This document shows positions 1 to 10,682 of a stretch of 64,000 bases of DNA, piece after piece. Every line of letters begins with the position of its first letter. Position 1 is the first letter of the stretch. The DNA comes from Oryzias latipes (Eukaryota > Chordata > Actinopteri > Beloniformes > Adrianichthyidae). The position numbers were made by a program, and so were the translations under genes. The notes under the pieces were generated by a model. The model saw nothing but the letters and a program-made list of their open reading frames with translations. It made no database searches and had not been told where the DNA came from. The stretch is taken from positions 775,001 to 839,000 of the forward strand of contig NC_019877.2 in the NCBI RefSeq assembly GCF_002234675.1, written 5' to 3'.

Positions 1-482
1 ACTTTATTTAGCCACAGAAACCCTGTTCTAGTCTAAAACAGAAAAGAAGCTGAAAGTGCCTGAAATAAAAAGAAATCTGTCATTCCTTATTTAAACTAGA
101 AACATTTTGACCAACTGAACCATTTGATGCTGAGAAAAATAATTCTAAATGATGGATTGTTTATTTCTGATCTCATAAAGTGCAGCTGTTTTCCTGCATC
201 ACCTGCTGTCTTTATGTCTGTCTGACACCAACTAAACCACAAGCAGACAAAGAAAACATGGATGGAAAAAAAAGATACGTCATCAAAATGTCTACAATAG
301 TTCATAAAGAATGACATTACAGCATGAGCTGAGGAATCTAAAGGCAGCGGTGATCCTGGTGTTGGGCAACAGGCAGCGCTAGCAGTGGTCTTCGTGCCCC
401 GATTCTCGTGGCAGACAGAGCCCACACCACCCCTCCCCTTTCGTTCTCACTCGCGCAGCCGCGGACAGACAGAACAGACAAT
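1..482. other. Left flank without a gene; partly hAT-like
   Basis: I see no convincing gene here. The stretch from about 360 to 481 is GC-rich and may continue after the ISL2EU insertion at 3464-3655, which ends in a hAT-like terminus. That would make it the other half of a split hAT remnant. The join is inference. Confidence 0.35.
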
Positions 483-559
483 AGACCTTTTTCGCAAAAA
501 CCGGAAGTACGTCATCAACGTGTAAACCTAGTTCCGGTTTGTGCTTCGCTGGCGGAGGA

Positions 560-1933
560 ATGGCAGAGCCTAGAGTGTTTTCGAAGAGCCTGAGTTGTGT
601 TCCGAAGTTCACCAGCACCGATGTGGTGAAGAGTGTGAAGATGCATTCGTCCACTAAAGGAAACAAATTGGACATGGGATATAAATTCGTCCACGAAGAG
701 TTTATCCACCATTACCAAGGTAAGCTTCAGCTAGCTTTAGCCATAGCCGCATCACCGGTAACTCTGTGTGTTTACGTCAACTGTAAATCCTGGTGTTATT
801 AATTTGTAATATAAGGCATCGCAGTGAATATGTTGTGTGTATGTTTAAGTGAAAAGGCATGAGATTAACATAACACCCAAAAATTTGGTGAAGCTGTAAA
901 TAAGAAATGTTAAGTTGCCCGTATGCGTGTTCATTTTGCTGCGGTTGCGGCACTTTCTTCACTTACTAGTATTATTTTTCTGAAAGTATGGTGAGCAGAA
1001 GTCCTCTTTTCCTGGACATGTCCTCTCTTTTGATACTTATATAATAAAATAACATTGAACATAGATGAAATGTAATTATATTTGCTTCATGTATGCAGCT
1101 CTGAACACCAATTACTCTCGATGAAATATCTCACAAACTCACTTCACTCCTCTTTTTTACAAACTCAAATCTGGTCACCCTATTGACAGTTATAGTTTCA
1201 TGTAATTCTGAACATTGATGTAGCAACATAAGTATGTCCTAATTTTAACCTATATAATTTATTGTGTCTAGATATCACTGGACGCAGAAAGTGCCAACCT
1301 GAAAGCTTTCGTCTGCAGTTGTGTGGCTGCTAAAAGATTTTGCAATCACATAGTTGCCATCCTGTTCCAGACCGCACATTATTCACAGCTGGGTCTGCAG
1401 GCTGCTCCACCCCCCTGGCCTGCACGAGTGGCTTGCAAAGATGGCACAGGTGGGTTTGTGATCATATTGTCATTATTTTTTAAGAACGTATGTGTATCCA
1501 TAACAACTCTAAATTATTATAAAAACACCCCAAGTAGTTACTACAGACTTTAATTGCTTTCTGCCTTTTACTTATAAGGGAATCCATCCTGAACCGGTTA
1601 GTGAGCTGATGGTGCAAAAACCCAAAACAGTTGGCAGGGACGGTCAGAGGTCCACACTGTACAAGGCATACAGGTGATTAACTTTTTGTTGCTTTGTGAG
1701 CAAGTTAAGTTTTTTTTTTTTTAATCTTATGACTAACCAAATTATGGTTACAGCAGATATAATGAATTAAATTGAAATGTAGTCATGCACTTATGTCTAA
1801 CTTTTGTGTGTTGTGTTTCTCTTGTGTAGGACCACAGCCAGATCCATATGATGGCATCTGGAAGCAGATTATGCCAGGTGCAGCCCCAACCTCTCATGGT
1901 TGTGTTGGATGGGTTTCTGAGATGGAATGAAAG
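560..1933 (+). pseudogene. SWIM-domain gene of ISL2EU (YqaJ partner), exon remnants
   Basis: Four exon-like blocks with GT-AG borders can be followed at about 560-719, 1272-1449, 1579-1673 and 1830-1933. The first starts MAEPRVFSKSLS and ends at a GTAAGC donor. The second carries a SWIM zinc motif, CSCVAAKRFCNH (CxC...CxH), which in this family chelates zinc and is thought to bind DNA or protein. The third reads EPVSELMVQKPKTVGRDG and the fourth GIWKQIMPGAAPTSHG; both resemble linker segments before the lambda-exonuclease-like YqaJ domain of fish transposon proteins. The nuclease domain is missing and the last block ends in a stop, so this is a truncated transposon gene and not a host gene. 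Confidence 0.6.
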
Positions 1934-2329
1934 AGAACTTGGATATATATTGTGGCAAATGCATGAATGCATACCTTAAATTACACTTATCTTGTCTTTA
2001 ACAATCAGTTCAGCCTTCTGTCTTACTGTTGATCTGTAATGTTATTTTTTATTGTAAATGTTTGATGTTATTTGCATACCAAAAAATTAAACGAGGCACA
2101 ATTTTGACCAAAATTGTTTTATTTGTTCATCTAATTTTTTTGTGTAGTCAGTCACATTTCAACAGAAAAATATTACGAATATAACAATTATATTTAATTA
2201 GATTTCTAAGAATATGTGGAAACACTAAATTTTTCCATACTATTTGCACATTATACATTATTTACATACCAAATATTAATTCACTCTTCAAAACAAAAAA
2301 GTCCATGATAATTTGCCAAAACACGGCGG

Positions 2330-3175
2330 TTAAGCCAGATCTGATTCACACTGCCCATCAGTGTGAGCGGCACAGAGAGTTCCTGATGTGAAAGGACTTT
2401 ATCCTACTGATCACTCTTTCCACCATAATTCTGAGGCGGGTGATGGCTGCGGTTTGTTCTGTTTCCTCCTTGCTGAATTGAGCTGAAAGCTTAAAAGGTG
2501 GAATAATGATCTTAGATCCAATGTCAGTTAGGAGGTCTTGAACGAGGAACTTTTGTCCGCCATGACATCGTCTCCTGGCTCCAGCAAAGGAACTTGGCTT
2601 CTAAGTCATGGATGTAATCCAAAGCCTAATCCAGAGCACCTGTGAAGATAAAGAAATTAAAAATCAGTCTTAATATATTAATGCTACCTTTCAACACAAC
2701 ACAGTAATCATGTTTTGAAAAGTATGTTAAGTATTTAATTACAAATACATTTCATTTATTTTTGTTAAGGAAATTACAAAATGACAAAATGCTCAAAAGT
2801 GATTAAATACATGTAATTAAAATAGGTGAGAGCATGAACATCTTTTATTATAAATATTAATTTGTTCAGGTAGAAATGCATGTATCCAATAACGGTACAC
2901 ATAGTTGACTAACGTTAACCAAACACATTATGAACAACCTTACCTGCAGGTGGGTGTGTCACGTAGTCGTGATCCATCTTTACTGTCTTAGCTTAGCCAC
3001 CATGTCGCTAGTATCTTCACAGCTTAGCTGCATAGCCTGACGTTTGAGGTTCTGTCATATTCTGACTCCCTTCTCAAAGGATCAGTAAAGTTGTTCCAAG
3101 GGAAAATACTCGGGGCATCACCACTCTTCAGGCGACGAACGACGCAGCCGCACCACAATCCCGGAGCGAAGTTAG
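2330..3175 (-). pseudogene. ISL2EU transposase remnant (THAP + DDE_Tnp_4)
   Basis: Read on the minus strand, about 3175-3040 gives CVVRRLKSGDAPSIFPWNN, which fits the C-terminal part of a THAP zinc finger (the RLK..A.P.iF pattern). From about 2590 to 2330 the sequence gives pieces such as SKIIIPPFKLSAQFSKEE and RLRIMVERVISRIKSF, the last third of a DDE_Tnp_4 transposase with the acidic residue in the VER segment. The reading frame shifts more than once and the catalytic core between these parts is deleted. The product would have cut and pasted the element. It is clearly dead. Confidence 0.6.
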
Positions 3176-3463
3176 TAAGTGCCGGCAGCAGAGGGTGCTA
3201 CCTGTGTTTACATTAAAACTATGCCCTTCAACTCTTCGGATCGCCTATATCCATTTGGGTTTCAGGTTTGGATCCACAGGAAAATAATGAAATGAAAGGT
3301 AAGGCTGTTTTTGGTTGGAAGACGAACAGCCTGGAACGCAACAGAGACTGCAACTCTTCGACTCTGCCATTCTTCATATCTGCTGCTACGCTAACAGGAA
3401 GTTGTTTTACACGTCATTGACGTATTTCCGGTCGAAAAATGCGGAAGTGTGAAAAAGGTCTAT

Positions 3464-3655
3464 AGGAACCGAATAGTGGACCAGATTATTTTCCAAGTAC
3501 TGAGCCGCTGTCACCGCCGCCCCCACGTTAAATTTGCGCACCGGACAATTGCCCGTATTACCTGTGCTTAAAACTGCCACCACCGCGCGCCCCCCCTGGC
3601 ATCGCTTCACGCCCCCCCTGGGGGGCACGCCCCACTATTTGAGAAGCGCTGCCTT
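3464..3655. mobile_element. hAT-type element, right terminus
   Basis: The stretch ends ACTATTTGAGAAGCGCTG after a run of CCCCCCTGG and CACGCCCC words. Read inward, CAGCGCTTCTCAAATAGTGG is a typical hAT (Charlie-like) terminal sequence. The ISL2EU element lies immediately upstream and seems to have inserted into this older element. No transposase is visible. Confidence 0.4.
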
Positions 3656-3925
3656 AGTGCCATACCCGCCAATTTTAACTGCACCGCCCTTAGTACACAC
3701 ACCCCTCCCCCTTCAATATATACATTCCAACATAAACACACACACATGAACACACACACCCTCTCAAACACACATACACGCACACACATTTTGCAAGGAA
3801 GGTGTGACCTGGGTCCATCTGTCCCTTACCCCTCCCCTGGTGGGGGGTGCGGGCCCCTTGGCAACTACAAGGTACATACAAGCCATTCACAGACTTGACA
3901 TGAATGGCAATTTCAAACAATGCAT
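3656..3925. repeat. CA-rich dispersed repeat, possibly L1 3' UTR debris
   Basis: This stretch holds a CCCGCCAATTT word, an ACACAC-rich run and a GGTGGGGGGTGCGGG block. A similar word order recurs at 32387-32460, so it is a dispersed repeat. The GC-rich character resembles L1 3' UTR sequence near 13.8 and 48 kb, but I could not align it with confidence. Confidence 0.35.
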
Positions 3926-3929
3926 GAGA

Positions 3930-4480
3930 CAGTTAGCATTTTTTAATCTCTCCATAAATTCCACCGTAACTAATTGTATTAGAACGGCTGAGAGTGAAAT
4001 TCTGAACAACACAAATTGCACCCGCCTCCAACATTTGTCTTGTGAATGTATGATGAAAAGAAATCGCCGTATTTGTCTTTCTCTTCCAGCCAAGACCATT
4101 TAAATATTTTTCTTATCGTCTTCTCACAACTGAGGTCATGACCACGCTCAATAATGACGATGCCCACCATTATTTTAACACAAATTTGAACACAAACTCT
4201 TCAGATTTGTTTGTGAGAGTTTAGTGTGGGTCTGCCACTTTTGGTCTCTAGGGAATTCGTCACGCTGACAATGTGGTACAGACAAAGCCAATCAGAGCCG
4301 TTGACGCATCCAAAAGCAACTAAAACGTCCCGTCATTGGTCAATAAGGCTGGAAAAAGCGATCCACGGAGAAATATCGAAAATAAAGCCAAAATTCACTG
4401 ATTTCAGACAATTTTTTCATCCTGAAAGCGATTGGTCCGTAAAGATCAGGTCTTTATTTCCCTGAAGGTACGATCGGTTT
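3930..4480 (-). mobile_element. DNA transposon 5' part, hAT-like, first coding exon
   Basis: On the minus strand an open frame of 63 codons (4170-3979) includes FKWSWLEEKDKYGDFF followed by a CNLCC pair, the start of a zinc-chelating exon seen in fish hAT-like transposases. The same sequence occurs in the opposite orientation at 45350-45870, including the 5' flank with repeated CATCCGGAA and TTCCGGATG words. Two copies in opposite orientation show a mobile family. The superfamily call is less certain than the repeat call. Confidence 0.5.
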
Positions 4481-5189
4481 GCTCAAAAACCCGGATTTCC
4501 GGGAATACCCGGAAGATTTTCATCACTGGGAGAACTGTATGAAGCTAAATGCTTATTTTTTCTGGTTAAAACACTAAATTGTTTGATTTTTACCTTCTGG
4601 TTACCAAGCAAAAGTTTATGACTACATTTTGGAGTTTCAATTGAAGTTTTTGTCAAACTTCCAACTTTATTGATTTGTATTGCACCTTTCATTTTGGTTA
4701 AAAACACAAAGCTCTTAACTTAAAAGCAGATAAAATAGTCATAAAAATTATTTAAAACAGAAAACACAAGACAACCACACACAGATGGGACCCAACCCTC
4801 ACCAGATTCTAAAATCCTACCACCCACTTCCCCCAGTAGAACCCTGAACAAAAACGAAGAACTGCAGCATACAGAAAAGTCTGGCTTGGTTCTGCTGTGA
4901 TGAAACAATATCATGGGGATCCATTTAATCAAAGGCCCTGCCCAACCATACGTCATAACAACAGCGCCCGCCCAGCTCAGGTTCACCCTTAAAAAAATTA
5001 AAAAATATAATTTTTTACATTTTTAGTATTTCTTCTTATTATTTTTTTAATTGTCATTAAATTAAAAAAAAAATGCTATTTAATAAAAAAAATTTTAATG
5101 TTGAATCTGTTTGGGTTCAAACCCTTTGAGGATAAAACGGACGATTTTAGATTGATCCCAAAGTGGAACGATAGAAAAAAGTCATGAAT
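4481..5189. other. No gene seen; AT-rich tract
   Basis: Nothing coding is apparent. A short inverted word (CCCGGATTTCCGGG) lies near 4490 and a very AT-rich tract runs from about 4985 to 5100. Confidence 0.5.
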
Positions 5190-5415
5190 AAAGGGGCGAC
5201 TGTGGAGCAGCGGAAGGGCGGTCGACCTCTGATTGGCATGTTGCAGGTTCAATTCCAATACGTCGAAGTGTTCTTGGGCGAGACTCTGAAGACACCTCGC
5301 CTCTGGTGGACGGTTGGCGCCAGTGTTCAGCAGAGTGTGTGAATGAGTGAATGGTTCAGAGACTCTAACGTGCTATATCAGTTTACACCATTTAAGCTTT
5401 AAAAAATGAATGAAT
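5190..5415 (+). mobile_element. tRNA-derived SINE, diverged copy
   Basis: The head reads GGGCGACTGTGGAGCAGCGG with a box-B-like GGTTCAATTCC. It is followed by GTCGAAGTGTTCTTGGGCGA and GTTGGCGCCAGTGTTCAGC, then a tail ending near TTTACACCATTTAAG. It matches the better-preserved SINE at 6679-6950 part for part. Confidence 0.75.
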
Positions 5416-5756
5416 GAGATAATGAATGAGTAATGCAACCACAAAGGGGCAATACCCAGTGGTTTATTGTGCCGGTCCAAAGTCTGAATTAATGCAGGTT
5501 GTGTGAGAGCAAAAACCAAAGAAACATGTGAATCTCAAACACAGATGACTTCATGTATGTCTCACAAACTTCTCTGTATGTACGTGTCATCAAGATTCTG
5601 TTACATGGCCCCCACTCCTGTCACTCTACACCACGCACACTCTGGGCTCAGAAACTCAGTCCCTTGAGACGGATTGGACTCTAAAATTCTGGAGCCGCTC
5701 CTGGAGAGAGCAGGCAGGTTAGTGGGGGCTTACTCCTGAACCCCCAGAGCAGCCCC
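5416..5756. other. No gene seen before the acidic gene
   Basis: This is ordinary single-copy-looking sequence. It may contain upstream exons or the promoter of the next gene, but nothing decides this. Confidence 0.4.
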
Positions 5757-7337
5757 CAAGTGTTGGAGTTCACCCTGATTGACGGGAGGGTCATGCCCCT
5801 TCGCCTTTCTGTTGGCTCTGTAGGTCGGAAAATGAGTCAGGAGGTTGAGATGTATGAGGTCCACATCAGGTTCTGTAAGAACTTCACCGCCAGTCTGATG
5901 CAGAGGAACCAGAAAGCTGTGAACCGGTCAGTCCACCTCTGAATGGCCAGGTTGACATGAATCTGGATCAAACTGAAACGGAGGAAACTGACTTAGCAGA
6001 GATAGAGACCTTTCCTGAAGAGACTGAAGCCAAAGCTTCACTACCAGATTCTTTGGAGAATGTGTTTGAGGAGGCATCAGCCCAAACTGAAGAGTCAGAG
6101 CCAGAGCGGGCCTCAGAACAACAACCCACTGCAGATCCTCCCAAAAGACACAAGAGACCTGTGGAGATGGACACCACAGAGTCGCCTCCCTCTAAACACC
6201 TGAGGATCTGCAAACCAGTCCCCATAAGGACACGTCTGGCCAAACACAGAGTGGAAGTCAACGCAAGACTTAGTCAGAGGACATCAGACAAAACTGGCTT
6301 AGGACTTCCATGGACCTTCACTGACAGTGAGCCTGAAACTGAAGCTTCACTTCCAAATCCAGTCAGCATAACCACACCTCCTTCCGACCCAGAGAGTGAG
6401 CCAGAATCAGATGCTTCTCCTCCACAAACATTGGAGAACATCTCTGAGGAGGTTCCAGTCCAAATGAACACTGAACCATCCAACAATGAAAGGCAGGAAG
6501 TGGAAAGTTGGGACATTTCTAATGAAGCAGTCGTGTCCCAACTTCTGGAAGAAGAAACCAACTGTTCCAGCCAATCAGAGCCCCCCAAAAAGCCAAAGGT
6601 CTCCCTTTGGAGAAGGTTCAAAAAGGCTCTGACACCAGCAAGATGGAGGAACTACAAGAGTGACACTCCTGTACTCTTGGGCGGCCGTGGTGCAGCGGTA
6701 GGGCGGTCGACCCATGATCGTAAGATTGCAGGTTCGATTCCCGCCTTGCACGCCCATGTGTCGAAGTGTCCTTGGGCAAGACACTGAACCCCATCTTGCC
6801 TCTGGTGGGAGGTTGGCGCCAGTGTTTGACAGCGGAGCCGCCGCCAGTGTGTGAATGTGTGTGTGACTGGGTGAATGGGACTGTGACTGTAAAGCGTTTT
6901 GGGCCTTCGTAAGAAGCGCTATATAAGTATACGCCATTTACCATTTACCATCTCCTGTGTCGTCCCGGATCAAAGCTCTCCAGAGATTTCAGAGGCAGCT
7001 GAAGATCTGCTTCCATAACTATCTGTGGACCATCAAGACAGAGACTCAGTGCTCGACTCTCAGTCTGGATTGGCTGAAGAGGAAATGTCTGAAGACAAAG
7101 AAAAGTCTGATGACAAAGACGAAGAAACATCAGATTACGAAGACGAGGAAACATAAGATGATGAAGACTAGGAGGAAATATCAGATCATGAAGATGAAAC
7201 GTCAGCTGATGAAGATGTCAAGTGTACTGATCAATCTGAAGACACAAGTGGGCAGAAGATTTCCATGTGGAAAGAGATTTAAAAAGGTGCTCACGCCAGT
7301 GAGCAAACACCAGTTCAAAAGAAGATTAAAGAACTAA
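5757..7337 (+). pseudogene. Uncharacterised acidic protein gene, broken by a SINE
   Basis: I do not recognise this gene. The longest open stretch starts at 5957 (MNLDQTETEETDL) and is very rich in Glu, Ser and Pro, with a basic cluster PPKRHKRP that could be a nuclear import signal. The same frame is open upstream to about 5876, so the true start may lie earlier. It runs into KVSLWRRFKKALTPARWRN and is then cut by a SINE at 6679. After the SINE the coding signal continues in two frames. It has acidic DDKDEETSDYEDEET text interrupted by two stops, then a second basic motif, RFKKVLTPVSKHQFKRRLKN, and a stop at 7335. Two copies of an FKK[AV]LTP motif suggest a duplicated acidic-plus-basic module. 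The frame changes and the SINE suggest a decayed gene, although a spliced product that skips the SINE cannot be excluded. Confidence 0.45.
6679..6950 (+). mobile_element. tRNA-derived SINE with RTE-like tail
   Basis: Pol III boxes are visible: GTGGTGCAGCGG (A-like) and GGTTCGATTCC (B). The body carries GTCGAAGTGTCCTTGGGCAA and the 3' end is GCCATTTACCATTTACCA. A 7-bp direct repeat, CTCCTGT, lies on both sides (6666-6672 and 6952-6958), consistent with a target duplication. It sits inside the acidic gene. Confidence 0.85.
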
Positions 7338-7341
7338 AACC

Positions 7342-7489
7342 CGGTTCCGGGTTGCGGGGAGGGCGCGTGGCGTGCCTCTCGCGGATACAACTATCTTTAA
7401 ATTACTTAAAAAGTTGATTTTCTCCAAAAAAGAGAGCTGACCATGGCCCCTAAAAAAACCCAGGAATACGAAGACCTCAAAAAGACTCT
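7342..7489 (+). mobile_element. L1 5' end with start of ORF1 (fragment)
   Basis: This stretch matches the 5' end of the L1 at 58796: a GGTTCCGGG start, CGTGGCGTGCCTCTC, AAATTACTTAAAAAGTTGAT, then an ATG followed by APKKTQEYEDLKKTL. It stops abruptly at 7489, where an antisense L1 3' end begins. Confidence 0.8.
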
Positions 7490-7871
7490 ATTTTTTTTTT
7501 AACTTGTCCTGTCCAACAGCTGGGCAGGCAGATGAGAGCTGAGGTCCTCTTGTGTTGGACATATTTTACTTTAACAAGAGGGGTTATTCATCTTCAGACA
7601 AACCAGAGGTATGTTTAAATAAACCCCTTTTTTTATTGAGGCCAAACTTTATTAATTTCAACCATGTTTGAAAATCTTGGGTGTTGGACCGGACCGAAAA
7701 GGAAAGAAGGGAAGAAAAAGGAAGGATGTTAGAGAGAGAGGGGGGTAGGAGGGTGATAATAGAAGGGGAGGGGGGATAAGACCATGAAGCAGCATAAAGC
7801 AACAAGTTTACTGGTTGTTTATCATTACGGTAAGGTTTTAATGTAGTACCAAAAAGGGCGGGGCCTGTCCA
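7490..7871 (-). mobile_element. L1 3' end, antisense, running into the gap
   Basis: A poly-T run is followed by AACTTGTCCTGTCCAACAGC and the same 3' UTR text as at 13153 and 47360. It is therefore an L1 3' end on the minus strand with its poly-A at 7490. Its upstream part is lost in the gap at 7872. Confidence 0.8.
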
Positions 7872-8871
7872 NNNNNNNNNNNNNNNNNNNNNNNNNNNNN
7901 NNNNNNNNNNNNNNNNNNNNNNNNNNNNNNNNNNNNNNNNNNNNNNNNNNNNNNNNNNNNNNNNNNNNNNNNNNNNNNNNNNNNNNNNNNNNNNNNNNNN
8001 NNNNNNNNNNNNNNNNNNNNNNNNNNNNNNNNNNNNNNNNNNNNNNNNNNNNNNNNNNNNNNNNNNNNNNNNNNNNNNNNNNNNNNNNNNNNNNNNNNNN
8101 NNNNNNNNNNNNNNNNNNNNNNNNNNNNNNNNNNNNNNNNNNNNNNNNNNNNNNNNNNNNNNNNNNNNNNNNNNNNNNNNNNNNNNNNNNNNNNNNNNNN
8201 NNNNNNNNNNNNNNNNNNNNNNNNNNNNNNNNNNNNNNNNNNNNNNNNNNNNNNNNNNNNNNNNNNNNNNNNNNNNNNNNNNNNNNNNNNNNNNNNNNNN
8301 NNNNNNNNNNNNNNNNNNNNNNNNNNNNNNNNNNNNNNNNNNNNNNNNNNNNNNNNNNNNNNNNNNNNNNNNNNNNNNNNNNNNNNNNNNNNNNNNNNNN
8401 NNNNNNNNNNNNNNNNNNNNNNNNNNNNNNNNNNNNNNNNNNNNNNNNNNNNNNNNNNNNNNNNNNNNNNNNNNNNNNNNNNNNNNNNNNNNNNNNNNNN
8501 NNNNNNNNNNNNNNNNNNNNNNNNNNNNNNNNNNNNNNNNNNNNNNNNNNNNNNNNNNNNNNNNNNNNNNNNNNNNNNNNNNNNNNNNNNNNNNNNNNNN
8601 NNNNNNNNNNNNNNNNNNNNNNNNNNNNNNNNNNNNNNNNNNNNNNNNNNNNNNNNNNNNNNNNNNNNNNNNNNNNNNNNNNNNNNNNNNNNNNNNNNNN
8701 NNNNNNNNNNNNNNNNNNNNNNNNNNNNNNNNNNNNNNNNNNNNNNNNNNNNNNNNNNNNNNNNNNNNNNNNNNNNNNNNNNNNNNNNNNNNNNNNNNNN
8801 NNNNNNNNNNNNNNNNNNNNNNNNNNNNNNNNNNNNNNNNNNNNNNNNNNNNNNNNNNNNNNNNNNNNNNN
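7872..8871. other. Assembly gap, 1000 N
   Basis: Exactly 1000 unknown bases, so probably a fixed-size scaffold gap. The first exon of zinc-finger gene A and the rest of the L1 pieces may lie here or in true sequence of another length. Confidence 0.99.
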
Positions 8872-8879
8872 TCCTGCAG

Positions 8880-10285
8880 CACTCCCCCAGCATTGGATGA
8901 CTGAAGAGGAAGATCAATGCAACCAGCAGAGGAACTTTAAAGTGGAACAGGAAGAACCGGAACATCCACAGACTAAAGAGGAATCAGGGGAGGTCTTCAT
9001 CAGTCAGGATGAAGATCAGATTGATCTGAAGCAGGAGACTGATACCTTGATGGAGATTCCTACTTATGAGGAAGATGAGAACAGTGAAGCAGATCTAAAC
9101 AATCAGCAGAGGAACTTCAGAGTGGAACATGAGGAACCAGAACCTTCACAAACTGAAGAGGAACAAGGGGAGCAACAATTTCAACAGATTAAAGAGGAAC
9201 CAGAACCACAACAGATTAAAGAGGAATCAGGGGAACTCTGCATCAGTCAAGATGAAGATCAGCTTGATCTGAAGCAGGAGACTGATACCTTGATGGAGAT
9301 TCCTACTTTCGAGGAAGATGAGAACAGTGAAGCAGATCTAAACAATCAACAGAGCTTTAATGTAACTGATAGTCATGATGGAGGAAACCAACATGTAGAA
9401 TCAACATCAACTACAGATGAAGAGACAGAATCAACATCAACTACAGATGAAGAGACAGACCCACAGAACAGAGATCAGAGGAAGAGGAGGGACAGAAGTC
9501 ATGTCCAAACTGGGTCTGATGAAAGATATTGTGCATCTAAAAAATGTGGTAAAAAGTTTAGTGGGCGGCCTCAGTTGAAATTTCACATGAGAACTCAAAC
9601 AGGAAGGAAGACATTTTCTTGTAAAAACTGTGAAAAAAGTTTCAGTTATAAATTTAATCTCAAAACACACATGAGAACTCACACAGGAGAGAAGCCTTTT
9701 TCTTGTAAAGAATGTAAAAAAAGTTTTAGTCAATTATCTAGTCTCAAATCACACACGAGAACTCACACAGGAGAAAAGCCTTTTTCATGTAAAGAATGTG
9801 ATGCAAGTTTTAGTCACAAATATAGTCTAGAAACACACATGAGAACTCACACAGGAGAAAAGCCTTTTTCATGTAAAGAATGTGATGCAAGTTTTATTCA
9901 CAGATCTAGTCTCAAAACACACATGAGAACTCACACAGGAGAAAAGCCTTTTACTTGTAAAGAATGTGATAAAAGTTTTAGTCACAGATCTAGTCTCAAA
10001 TCACACATGAGAACTCACACAGGAGAAAAGCCTTTTACTTGTAAAGAATGTGATAAAAGTTTTAGTCAAATATCTCATCTCAAATCACACATGAGAACTC
10101 ACACAGGAGAAAAGCCTTTTACTTGTAAAGAATGTGATAAAAGTTTTAGTCAAATATCTCATCTCAAATCACACATGAGAACTCACACAGGAAAAAAGCC
10201 TTTCCCTTGCAATAAATGTGATGCCAGTTTTAGTCGAATATCTATTCTAAAAACACACATGAAAACTCATGCAGGTGAGAGATAG
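8880..10285 (+). CDS. C2H2 zinc-finger protein A, last exon
   Basis: This is a probable nuclear DNA-binding regulator. A TGCAG acceptor ends at 8879 and the exon opens in phase with ALPQHW before MTEEEDQ at 8897, exactly as in gene B. The first exon is therefore expected upstream, in or beyond the gap, and MTEEED need not be the true start. Residues 1-160 counted from MTEEED are acidic and hold two copies of a roughly 60-residue module ending LKQETDTLMEIP. A basic patch, QRKRRDRSH, follows. Then come one degenerate finger (HMRTQ in place of the last His) and eight canonical C2H2 fingers with THTGEKP linkers. Two neighbouring fingers, SFSQISHLKSHMRTH, are identical over 84 bp. The frame is intact and an AATAAA lies at about 10612. 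The targets are unknown. Confidence 0.85.
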
Positions 10286-10682
10286 TTTTTATGGCTGATT
10301 AATGGCTCAGTCATAAATGTAATTTAGTAAAATACATTAGAACTCACACAGGTGAGAAGCTTTTCTTTTTTAACGAAAACATTTTTTTATAAAGGATTTA
10401 CAGAAAGATTTCAACTACGAAAACAGAAAAACATAGAGCAGAAAACTTGTACAGTATATGGGAAAATATTGTGAAAAAGCCATTTGGTCGTTTTTTATTT
10501 TTTTTATTTTTGTTTTTAAAAGAAAGAACTTTTTTTGTTTATATACAAAAAAGAAAAATGTTGGAATATTTCAAGCCTTAGTTTAATTTAGTGAATTTAT
10601 TGTATAAGTTTAAATAAAACGATGGGAAAAAAGAACATTCTAACAAATGTTTATGTCAAAAACATTTAGTGATCATGTTTAA
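10286..10682 (+). other. 3' UTR of zinc-finger gene A with finger remnant
   Basis: Just after the stop, about 10335-10365 still encodes RTHTGEK, a linker from a further finger now outside the frame. An AATAAA poly-A signal lies at about 10612. The rest is AT-rich. Confidence 0.55.

Larger units (their letters stand above)
483..3461. mobile_element. ISL2EU-type DNA transposon (PIF/Harbinger-related), decayed
   Basis: The ends are inverted repeats: AGACCTTTTTCGC at the left and its imperfect complement ending AAAAAGGTCT at the right. Both continue inward with a CCGGAAGT and CGTCA-rich stretch. A 2-bp AT duplication lies at 481-482 and 3462-3463. Inside are two convergent gene remnants: a SWIM-type YqaJ-partner gene on the plus strand and a THAP plus DDE transposase on the minus strand. 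This pair is the known hallmark of ISL2EU elements. The YqaJ nuclease region itself is not visible, so the copy is internally deleted and surely non-autonomous. Confidence 0.78.

Noticed and set aside
6679-6760. tRNA-like sequence with A and B boxes
   Set aside because: It is the head of a SINE with a tail and target duplication, not a functional tRNA gene. The same applies to 5190, 11740 and 20040.
7342-7871. Twin-priming inversion of a single L1
   Set aside because: Twin priming places the inverted 5' piece on the far side of the element from the poly-A. Here it abuts the poly-A end.
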